Below, piece by piece: positions 55,650 through 64,000 of a stretch of 64,000 nucleotides of DNA. The translations under genes and the position numbers were made by a program. Source of the DNA: Prillingera fragicola (lineage: Eukaryota; Basidiomycota; Tremellomycetes; Trichosporonales; Trichosporonaceae); NCBI GenBank assembly GCA_002335605.1, contig BEDY01000004.1, positions 1,488,001 through 1,552,000 on the forward strand, read 5' to 3'. Below the pieces are notes generated by a model. It made no database searches. It was not told the DNA's origin and was given only the letters and a program-made list of their open reading frames with translations. The stretch's first letter is position 1. Every line of letters starts with the position of its first letter.

Positions 55650-57463
55650 ATGGTGAGTGCCGCCGCCGCTGGAGACTTGCCTCGTGCTAACCGTTCGCAG
55701 GTTAAGACTGATAAGATTCATCTTCGTGACGAGGAGACGGCTGCGGGCAAGAAGGCGGCCGACAACAGCGCATACAGCTCGGAGGAGGACGTGTTCGCCG
55801 CCCTCGTCGCAAACGAAGAGGGCCATGACATCAAGTACCGCACCTTGACTTGGCAGAAGGCGACTCTTCTCCTGTTCGGAGAGTACGTCTGTCTGGCCAT
55901 TCTCGCCCTGCCTTGGTCATTCAGCGTGCTAGGCTGGGTCACTGGTCTGTTTGTCCAGATTGGTATGGGAATGATCGCGTGGTGTGAGTGTTTGTGCCTC
56001 AGGCTCGGCAGTGGCAGCGCCTCTCCTTGAAGCAAGCTTGGCTATCGGCTCTGTCGGCTCTGGCTGCCGTGCCAACCATCGATGCCTGCAGTCGACTGCC
56101 GAGCCCAAACTGTAGCAGAAGACTTTGCAAACAAGGGCTGACGTCTTCAGACACATCATACGTGCTATGGCAGTGGTGCATGAAGAACCCCGAGATTCGA
56201 GACATCTGCGACATTGCCGCCCACCTGTTCCCCGGTCGCTTCGCTTGGGTTGCCTACGAGTTGACATCTGTCATGCTCCTGCTCAACAACATCTTCATCA
56301 TTGGATTCCACATCTTCACCGGCGCTAAGAGTGAGTCGCAAGACTGTCCCTGATCGCATCCGATGCCGCTGCGGAAATGATCGCATTTGGACAGAGTGCT
56401 AACTTGAACAGTCCTGAACGTCCTATCCGACGACTCGATGTGCACCGTCGCCTTCCAGGCTTTCGTCACTGTACGTGTAGCAACTCTGCTTGCCTCTAAC
56501 GCGCTCAGATTATTGGTATCATCTGCTCGGTTCCGCGCACCCTCCAGCACGTGTCGCACATGAGTGTTGTGTCAGCGGTGGTGATGGGTGTGGCGATTCT
56601 GTGTACGCTTGTGTTTGTTGGCATCCAGGACCACCCTCTCCGTGGCTACGGTGGTGTTTTCCCCGAGCTTGGCCAGGTCCGCACCTTTGCCCGCTTCCCA
56701 GACCCCGACCTCAGCTTTGTCGACGGCTTGAACGCGGTTCTCAACATCACCTTCTTGTGGATTGGCCAGATCCTGTACCCCAGCTTTATTGCTGAGATGA
56801 AGGAGCCTCGCGACTTCCCCAAAGCCCTCGCCGCTCTCACTGTCCTCGAGATGATTCTCTTTTTGGTCGTCGCCGTGGTCGGATACAACTTTTTGGGACA
56901 ATACGCGCGTGCCCCCATGTTCGAGTCTCTCTTGGACATTACGCACCGCAAAGTCACATTTGGTCTTGCGATTGTCCCCACCGTGCTCATTGCCGTCATC
57001 TACTCCAACGTCACCTGCAAGTTTGTCTACCGCCGCATCTTTGGCAACTCGCGGCACTCGTACTCGCACACCGTAGTCGGCTGGAGCACCTGGATTGCGG
57101 TCGTGATCGCCATTTGGGCGTTTGGCTTCGTGCTCGGCAATGTTATTCCGAGCATGGGTGACTTCTTGAGCATCATGTCGGCCGCGTTCGACTCGGCGTG
57201 AGTGGCTAACAGATATGAAAAGTAGAGCACTCGCTGACGACGACAGATTTGGATTCATCTACTGGGCAGTTGCCTACTACCACCTCAACCGTGGCAAATT
57301 CTGGAAAGGCCCATGGCGCATTTTCCAGTCTATTCTTAACATTGTGCTGTTTGCACTTGGCCTGTTCATGCTTGGACCAGGTCTGTACGCCGCTGTCGAC
57401 GCGATCGTTCTCGACTACGCGTCTGCGGTGCGTCACCCTTTCAGCTGTGTCTCGAACGCTTAG
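55650..57463 (+). CDS. Amino-acid transporter, AAAP family (Aa_trans)
   Basis: Exons: 55650-55652 (the ATG alone, plus any 5' UTR), 55701-55983, 56151-56330, 56412-56470, 56509-57197, 57247-57463; 476 aa. Donor GTGAGT directly follows the start codon and a CTAAC branch site precedes the acceptor. The Aa_trans fold has a hydrophilic N-terminus and eleven membrane segments, with the amphipathic start TWQKATLLLFGEYVCLAILA, then LPWSFSVLGWVTGLFVQIGM, ISY-type TSYVLWQWCMKN, AWVAYELTSVMLLLNNIFII, SVVSAVVMGVAILCTLVFVG, ALTVLEMILFLVVAVVGYNF, and AIVPTVLIAVIYSNVTCKFV. It is closer to the neutral amino-acid permease Mtr of Neurospora than to vacuolar Avt proteins. The first membrane pair sits on exon 2. 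Confidence 0.88.
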
Positions 57464-57903
57464 CGGCGAGGAACTTCTGGAGGTGACGCTTGCGAGACAG
57501 ATAGGACTTCGAGAACAGATATATGTAGCTACAGTGTTGACCGAATGTATGCAATCGATTCTGTACGACGTGTTGAAAAGCAATGAAACCCGAGGGAAAT
57601 GCACTCATTACGGTCAGCGCCGATGCGAATGTGATCTTTTGTCCTCTTACGAGCCCGCATTTTCGTCTTACTGACCCAGCAGGGACCTCCAACATGCCAC
57701 AAGGCATAGAGCATTGCAGAACGTGGCATAGGCATACATCGGAACTAAAGAAGGTGACAGGCGACAAGCTTTTACCAGCCAACAAGCGGCCGCCTCTTGT
57801 GCGCAGCCCAAGTTGCCGGCAGGGTGGGTATACAATGTGTAGTTGGACATGAACGAAAGTTGTCTGTATGCGTGATGGTGCTGGTCGTGGATTGAAGCAT
57901 AGT
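57464..57903. other. Convergent 3' gap
   Basis: About 440 bp between the transporter and the Ser/Pro-rich unknown. No gene seen. Confidence 0.6.
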
Positions 57904-59283
57904 CTACTCCATGTCCGGAATGTTGGGCAAGCTCTCTTCGCTCGCCTCACTGGCGTTAGTCTTGGCTGCGGGTGACTCGTCGTCGATCATGAGCGTTTCG
58001 GTTTCGTTCGTATCGTGGGTGTCGGGGGCTCTTGGTGCCACCTTTTCTGCCTCGCGCGTGGCCGGCACGCGGCGACGGCTGGCCTGCTGCGCTGCTAGGG
58101 CGCTTCTTGTCGGGGCCTTGCCTGCTGACACCTTCCTGGCACTAGCGGGGGAAGGAGCCGCCACCTTCGTAGGCGATGGGGACTCTCCGGCCGAGCTTGC
58201 GTTGGACAGCCTAGGGCCGTTGCGCGTGGGAGTACTAACCGCTGCCCGCGCACGCGAGGCTGCCGTTCCCTGGAGCAGACGCGAACCCGAGGGCGTAGTG
58301 CTCTTGGGGATGGGCGGAGGCGATGCTGTGGTGGAGCCAAACGACGAGCGTGGTTTGACAACGGGCGGTGAGCGAGTGGCTCCCACACTCGATCGAGGCC
58401 GAGGTCGCTCCACATTGGGAGGGGAGGCTCGGGCCTTGGCCAGGCTCGACGCAGTGGGCTTGGTGGGCGAACCACCAGTCATCTGAGGCTGAAGAGCCAT
58501 CGTCGATGCAGGACGAGCAGGAGTAGCCGGGGAGGGCGATGAGCGCGAGTCGGACACTCGCGCGGGGCCAGTGTGAGTTGACTTCAACCGGGCTGTTTTG
58601 GCCTCAGTCGAGGACGGCGCCGCCGCACCATTGCTCGTCCTGCCCTTGGCTGGCTGCTTTTGCTGGGTGCGCGCAGCACGAGTGGATGTTGCAGGTGCAA
58701 GAGGTACTTTTGCGCGTGTGGTGGTTGAAGTGCTTGGGGTGGTACCAGGGGAAGCAGGTACGATCACAGGTACGACGGGGGTGAGCTCCGCGTCTGGCAT
58801 GGGCTCGGGCTCTGGTGCTGGAGCCGCTTCACTGGTGGTCATGTTGACAGTCTCTGGGGCAGGCGTAGGCGCTGGACTGATGATTGGAGCAGCTTTGACC
58901 GGTTCGTCGACCTGGGGCTTGCCAAAGTCTGGGAGATTGGGAGTGACTGCGTCGAGCGGTGCTGAAAGACTGACCGGCGAGCTGGCGGAGGAGCTCCTTG
59001 AGCTCGCGCGATCGACAGCATCCATGCTCGCTGCGAGCGCGAGCTCCTTCTCCTTGATCCCGCTCACACGCCGTCCCACAACACCAGAGGCATTGGCACC
59101 CAAACTGACACGTCGGCTGGCCTCGCGCGCTGCCGCCCCAGCATCGCGGTCAGCGGCAGTCTGAAAACGCGAGACGAGTGATGCGACCTAGGGTATTGTC
59201 AGCGGCGTAAAGAGAGACACAGACGGGCGACGTACGTTTCCTTGAGAGCGCTCGATGGGGAGAGGCCTGAGGGGCATGAGCAT
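57904..59283 (-). CDS. Uncharacterised Ser/Pro/Ala-rich protein
   Basis: Not recognised. Two exons (59236-59283, 57904-59187; 48-nt intron with branch GCTGAC) give 443 aa. The N-terminus MLMPLRPLPIERSQGN then VASLVSRFQTAADRDAGAA and REASRRVSLGANASGVVG is the only part with some order. The rest is strongly biased to Ser, Pro, Ala, Thr and Arg with many SP/TP dipeptides and SRSS clusters, so likely disordered and phosphorylated. The C-terminus switches to acidic (ETETLMIDDESPAAK ... EESLPNIPDME). Basic Pro-rich proteins with an acidic tail occur among microtubule- and cell-cycle-linked fungal proteins, but no homology is claimed. The first Met is taken because the upstream frame closes. Confidence 0.72.
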
Positions 59284-59923
59284 GGTGGTTCACGAGTGAG
59301 GAGCTTACATTGGACGTTTACTGCGTTGATATCGATAGTAACAGACAAGAGGACATGTCCAACATCATGCACATGTAGCCCGACGCGTCCCGTGCATGGC
59401 AAGACCGCCAGGCACGGGGCAATTACGTTAGGCGCGCAGGCAGCAGTGTGTTCTTGCAACGCTGCGACGAGCATGGCAAAGGACATGACATGCATAGGAT
59501 CAAGTGTTCTTTCTCAGGAGCAGCTAGCTATGTATGCATATGGCTACCCGTTTGAGACAAAAAACTGCTTGCAGTAGTGAACATCTGGCAGTTCTTTCAT
59601 TACCAGCCAACTGATTTCCTCTACTGCGAATTGGCTCAAGATTACGTAGAGCAACCCCTCCCTACCAAACATCTTTGCATTCTCAGGTCCCCAGTTGCCC
59701 GCAGCTACCAAGAACGCGAGGACGATGACAACGCGGCGACGCCTGGCAATGTCACCACTCGTCAGCACTAGTTGTGAATGCTAGAATGAGGTCGTTGTGC
59801 TCGGTCGTGTGGGAATCGCGTGTCCTCTTTCCGGTCATGATGCCGGATGCCGGGCCGGTAACCTACATTCAGACGACCACTACCACACTGACATATCTCG
59901 ACAGCATCGCACACTCACCCACC
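59284..59923. other. Divergent 640-bp spacer
   Basis: Promoters of the Ser/Pro-rich gene (-) and the amidohydrolase gene (+). AT-richer in the middle. The amidohydrolase frame is open further 5' (to 59774) but the Met at 59924 begins protein-like sequence and has an A at -3. Confidence 0.55.
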
Positions 59924-60856
59924 ATGTCTGCGCAGAACCCAGTTCCCGCCAACCCAACAAGAGTAGACCCTCCCCTCCCCCGGGGGTCCTGGGACACGCA
60001 CTTCCACATCTACCCCCCAGGCCACCCCCTGAGTGCCACCCCGATCTTTGTCCCCCCGCGCTTCCCCAACACCAAGGTGGAAGCCTACCACGCCGCGCTG
60101 GGGATCACCCACACGGTGCTAGCCCACAGCTTTGCCTTTGGCACAGACACGGCCAGCTTGGACGAGTACCTCTCGCACAGCACCGACAGCCACCTGCGCC
60201 GGGGCATCTCGATTCTCAAGCCCGACACCACCTCCGAGGAAATCACGCACATGAACACCCGAGGCGTCCGTGGTGTCCGCGCTGTCCTGGGCGATGGAGA
60301 CGTGGTGCAACGAACCCAGGTTCTCAAAGCCCTGTGTGACCGCCTGGACGCAGCCGGCGTGCTTTGGTCAGTGTGCATCCAGGACTTTGACCCGCGGCTG
60401 TACGCCGAGATTGCGCAGCACATCGACACCTTCCCCGTGACCCAGACGCTCATGCTCGACCACCTCGCCTACCTCCCCGGCGCGTGGTCGCGGCCCCACG
60501 CCCAGCTGGGCCCACTGTCCGACGACCTCGCCCCCATCCTCGGCCTCCTGCGCCGCGACAACGTGTGTATGAAGCTCAGCGCGCCGTACCGCGTCACGGA
60601 CGAGGTGGAGACGCTCGAGCCGCTCATCAAGGCTGTCGTCGCTGCTGCGCCGGATCGTGTCGTGTGGGGGAGCGACTGGCCGCACGCACCGCTTCATGCT
60701 GAGATGGACGCCATGCGTGCCCAGGGCCGGCAGGACGAGGTCATCCAGTTTAGGCTCGAGGACACCCCCAAATGGCTGGGTTTGCTGAGGCAGTGGCTTG
60801 GAGAAGAGACGTTTCACAAAATGATGGTCACCAACCCAGACAGGCTGTACAAGTGA
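59924..60856 (+). CDS. Amidohydrolase-superfamily (Amidohydro_2) hydrolase
   Basis: Intronless, 310 aa. A TIM-barrel metal hydrolase of the 2-pyrone-4,6-dicarboxylate lactonase (LigI) type. Metal-site elements: [14 protein letters not shown] (HxH near the N-terminus, first strand), [13 protein letters not shown] (His on strand 6) and [12 protein letters not shown] with the catalytic Asp on strand 8. The strand-helix periodicity and length match the family. Bacterial relatives open lactones in aromatic ring degradation; the fungal substrate is not known. The C-terminal part ([20 protein letters not shown] then TNPDRLYK) matches the family end. It converges with SKI2, leaving 54 bp between stops. 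There is no neighbouring catabolic gene, so context does not help. Confidence 0.88.
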   Translation: MSAQNPVPANPTRVDPPLPRGSWDTHFHIYPPGHPLSATPIFVPPRFPNTKVEAYHAALGITHTVLAHSFAFGTDTASLDEYLSHSTDSHLRRGISILKPDTTSEEITHMNTRGVRGVRAVLGDGDVVQRTQVLKALCDRLDAAGVLWSVCIQDFDPRLYAEIAQHIDTFPVTQTLMLDHLAYLPGAWSRPHAQLGPLSDDLAPILGLLRRDNVCMKLSAPYRVTDEVETLEPLIKAVVAAAPDRVVWGSDWPHAPLHAEMDAMRAQGRQDEVIQFRLEDTPKWLGLLRQWLGEETFHKMMVTNPDRLYK

Positions 60857-60910
60857 CCTTGCCTCACAGTGTATTGATAATGCATGTTGTAAACAGTCGC
60901 GTCTAGGGTT

Positions 60911-63900
60911 CTAGAGGTACAAGCTGGCCGCGAAGACGACTGAACTGTTAGCGGCGTCAATGGAAAACACTCACTGTCTCGCTTGATGAGGGCCTGCGCC
61001 TCCTCCATCTTCTGGAACAGGTCCGCGTCGCCGATAACGCGTGCCGCGTCGCGCACCTCGCGACAAGTCTCGTCGAGACGCGTAATGACGCGCACAATAG
61101 AGCCCTCTGGCACGTCGGTGAGGTCGGTAATCTCACTGAATGGCTGCATATGTCAGCACTTGCCCCACTCTCGAAACTTGCCATTCCCCGCGCCCACTCG
61201 TACACCACCTCCACGAGTCCCGGCTTGAACTTTTCGCGAAAGTCCTCAAACGCAACGTGGGGCCGCAACTGGCAGTTCTCGACGTTGTCGGCGATCGCAT
61301 AAATAACGTCGAGACCCTGCGCGAGCTTGGGCGCGATCTGGGGCTGCGACTCGGTCTTCTCCACAAAGACAAACACGGACAGAAGCGCCACAGCCTCCTC
61401 GGGCGTGTAGTCGGCGAGAAAGTTGTCGAGAATGAGCTCGGTGAGGATAAGCTCGTGTGCCGAGTTGATCTCGCACGCCACACGGCCCTTGAGAAGGACA
61501 GTCGAGTTGGCGTCGATAAACTTGAGCTCCTTGAGCACTTCCACGCGCGAGTTGTAGTCGGGCAGCAGCTCGAGGTTCTGGTCTGACAGCGACAGCTTCA
61601 GGTCACGCAGCTCGAGCTCTACAAGCTTGCGCTCGTGAATGACGTCGTAGTGGTCTTCAAAGTCGGCGCACAACGCACAGCCCAGCTTGGAGATACGGTC
61701 GGAGAGACCGATACGCTGACGCAGCAGCTCCTGGAACTCGAGCTTGCTCATGCGCGACCAGTCAAACTCGGCCAGGTCGCCTGAAGCCATCTCCTCCTGC
61801 ACGGCCACGAGATCCTTCAGCGCCTTGGCAGTCTTCTCCTTGTCGCGCGTGTCGAGAATAGCCGTGACATCCTCCTTGAGCAAGCGAGTGGTGACGAGGC
61901 CAATGCTCGACGAGTCGACAATCTTGAGCTCGTACATCGGGTGGGACGGTGTGCCCTTGGGCAGCTGCGGTGGCCAGCGGGGTGGGACGAGCTTTTCGTC
62001 AATGTCCTCCTTACCAGAGCGTTGACTGGGAGTGACGAGAGCAAGGACCCAGAACGCCTTGAGGCTGCTCTTGATGCCATCGCGAGAAATGGACGGCGCG
62101 TTGCGGAGAATGATACCGACGTTGCCGGCATAGTGGCCGTCATGGAGAAGCACAACACGACCAGGTATGGTCTGCTTGCCGGGAGCCCAGGAGGCCTGGT
62201 CCATAATCTCGGCGTTGAGACGAACAACTTCGGCAGACATGTCGTAGAACGCGTTAATGTCGGCACTGCACACCGTGCAGTCGAGACTGGGGAGCTTTGC
62301 AAGCCTCTTCTCGCCAGCCTCCAGCTTGCGCTGAGTTTCAGGTGCGAGCTTTTGGTTGGCATTCTCCGAAAACGACCGCTTGATCATCTCCTCCACGCGC
62401 AGAGCCTCGACGCGCAGCAAGTTGAGAATCATATTGTATGTCAGGCGGAACTGAGACTGGAGGCGGTTGGGCGTGCCTAGCATCATCTCCTGCAGCTCTG
62501 CAACCGATGGCAGCTCGTCGCCGCTGAGAATGATAACCGTACCCGTGGTGTCGAGACCACGACGGCCGGCACGACCGGCCATCTGCGTGTACTCTCCGGG
62601 GAGCAGCTGGCGGAACGAGGTGCCGTCGTGCTTGCGAATTCCAGAGAACACGACACACTTGGCGGGCATATTGACACCCATGGCAAAGGTTTCCGTTGCA
62701 AAGAGGACCTTGACGAGACCACGGGCGAACAGAATCTCCACAACCTCCTTGACAAGTGGCAAGAGACCACCGTGGTGAACTCCGATACCGCGGCTGAGGA
62801 GATCACGCATGCGCGAGATCTGGGGAAGCGTCTTGTCCGAACCCTTGAGTCGTGTCAACGCCCTCTCCCAGGTAACGTGCACCTCGCTCTTCTCCTTGGC
62901 GTCGCACAAGTCGGTGCTCGACAGGGTTTGCGCATACTCTTCACAGCGCTTCTTGCTGAACACAAAGTTGACAACTGGCAACAAGCCACCCTTGCGGAGG
63001 AAGGCAATAAGGTGGGTCCAGACGTTCTGGTCCAGCTGGCCACGGCCACGACCTCCAGCTCCACCTCCTCGTCCGCCGCGAGTGGCCGGCGCGGGAGCAC
63101 CCTGACCACCGCCGCGGTTGGAGTGAGCGCGGCCACCGCCGACGCGCGAGAAGGGAGCCGAGCGGCCAGTTGGCAGGTCCTTGGCCTTGGTGGTCTGGCC
63201 AGCCATACCTCCGCGTCCACCAGTACGCTGAACAGGAGGGAGTCCAGCCGCCTCGCGCTCCTTGTCCTGCTTGCGCCGCAACGCCTCGCCGGCTGCCTTG
63301 TATCCCTCGCCCAGGAAGTTGCTCTTCGAGTCGACAATCTTGTGAGTCTCCTTGCCGGCCCAGAGGTAGTGCTCAAGAGGAACGGGACGCATGGGGGTGG
63401 AGATGACGTAAATGTTCTTCTTCTTTGTGCGACCGACCCAGTCGGCGAACTCCTTGGTGTTGGGCACTGTTGCCGAGAGCAGAATGATGCTGACGTGCTC
63501 GGGCAACATGATGATGACTTCCTCCCAGACGACGCCACGCTGGACGTCAGTGCATGCCAAAAGCTGTGACCTACCTCGGCGTCGTTGACATAGTGGACCT
63601 CGTCAAAGATGACAAACTCGACGTCACGGATGAGATCAGCACCCTTGTAGAGCATTGAACGCAGAATCTCAGTAGTCATCTAAGCCAGTCAGCCTAAGCT
63701 TTGCGGCCACCACTTACGATAAGACAGCTTCCCTCGGCATTGATCTGGACATCTCCGGTAAGAATACCGACGGTCGAAGGGTCAAACGTCGTCTTGAAAT
63801 CACGGAACTTTTGGTTGGACAGCGCCTTGATCGGCGACGTGTAGATGGCACGGGTCATGTGTTTGGCCGCAAGGGCAATAGCGTACTCGGCAACAACAGT

Positions 63901-64000
63901 CTTACCAGCCGACGTGTGGGCGGCGACAAACACACTGTCGCCCATTTCGAGGTGGTAGATGGCTTCCTTTTGGAAGTTGTCGAGCTTGAACGGGTACGTT
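60911..64000 (-). CDS. SKI2: Ski2-type exosome RNA helicase, 5' end beyond the window
   Basis: Helicase of the SKI complex that feeds cytoplasmic mRNA to the exosome. Exons within the window: 63718-64000 (partial), 63575-63679, 61182-63539, 60975-61143, 60911-60939. Motifs: [26 protein letters not shown] (I), [17 protein letters not shown] (II), [17 protein letters not shown] (III), then an RG-rich insertion (GGRGGMAGQ ... [14 protein letters not shown]), [28 protein letters not shown] (V), and [13 protein letters not shown] (VI), followed by the arch and DSHCT domains. The end [20 protein letters not shown] ... [13 protein letters not shown] is Ski2, not Mtr4. One intron (61144-61181) uses a GC donor. 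N-terminal residues lie outside the window. Confidence 0.95.

Overview
The window is an ordinary, gene-dense segment of a GC-rich fungal nuclear chromosome. Protein similarity (Dre2, Rsc1/2, Srp101, Pif1, Rpf1, eIF3e, Ski2, a YAT-family permease, a class-II DAHP synthase) places it in the fungi. Most genes carry several very short introns (about 35-60 nt) with GTRNGT donors and a CTRAC/CTRAY branch site only 5-12 nt before the acceptor. Together with the GC content and short intergenic gaps this suggests a basidiomycete yeast of the Tremellomycetes, perhaps Trichosporonales (Trichosporon, Cutaneotrichosporon, Apiotrichum or Vanrija type). The order-level placement is an inference, not something the sequence proves. 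I rebuilt 30 protein genes by joining exons so that the phase is kept at every junction, plus one tRNA gene. Two protein genes (DRE2 and SKI2) run off the window ends.

Layout. 1-10 kb: DRE2 3' end (+), ADE8 (-), a His-rich unknown (+), a DHR2/DHX33-like DEAH helicase (-), a RING protein (+), an RSC1/RSC2-like bromodomain-BAH protein (-). 10-22 kb: pyruvate kinase PYK1 (-), a 2.2 kb gene-free stretch, mitochondrial uL1m (+), SRP receptor alpha (-), class-II DAHP synthase (+), a Ser/Pro-rich coiled-coil unknown (-). 23-34 kb: a 1,226-aa Ser/Pro-rich unknown (+), chorismate mutase ARO7 (+), amino-acid permease (+), mitoribosomal mS35 (-). 35-45 kb: MTD1 (-), a secreted Asp-box/beta-trefoil-like protein (-), a secreted SnoaL-like protein (+), a single-pass membrane protein with a DUF4097-like ectodomain (-). 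45-54 kb: PIF1 (-), RPF1 (+), eIF3e (+), a DUF4112 protein (+), a Dabb-domain protein (-), a GPI-anchored small secreted protein (-). 54-64 kb: an intron-containing tRNA-Arg(ACG) (-), an AAAP transporter (+), a Ser/Pro-rich unknown (-), an amidohydrolase (+), SKI2 (-, partial).

How genes relate. This is mostly housekeeping: ribosome biogenesis (DHR2, RPF1), translation (eIF3e, tRNA), mitochondrial translation (uL1m, mS35), RNA decay (SKI2), protein targeting (SRP101), chromatin (RSC), glycolysis (PYK1), purine and one-carbon metabolism (ADE8, MTD1), and the entry and branch enzymes of aromatic amino-acid synthesis (DAHP synthase, ARO7). Divergent pairs share short intergenic promoters (229-290 bp) and convergent pairs have short 3' gaps. 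I see no clear biosynthetic cluster, transposon, CRISPR or defence system. The items most worth a second look are gene-structure oddities (8-nt microexon, 35-nt introns, a GC-AG intron, an intron directly after a start codon) and several secreted or membrane proteins of unknown role.
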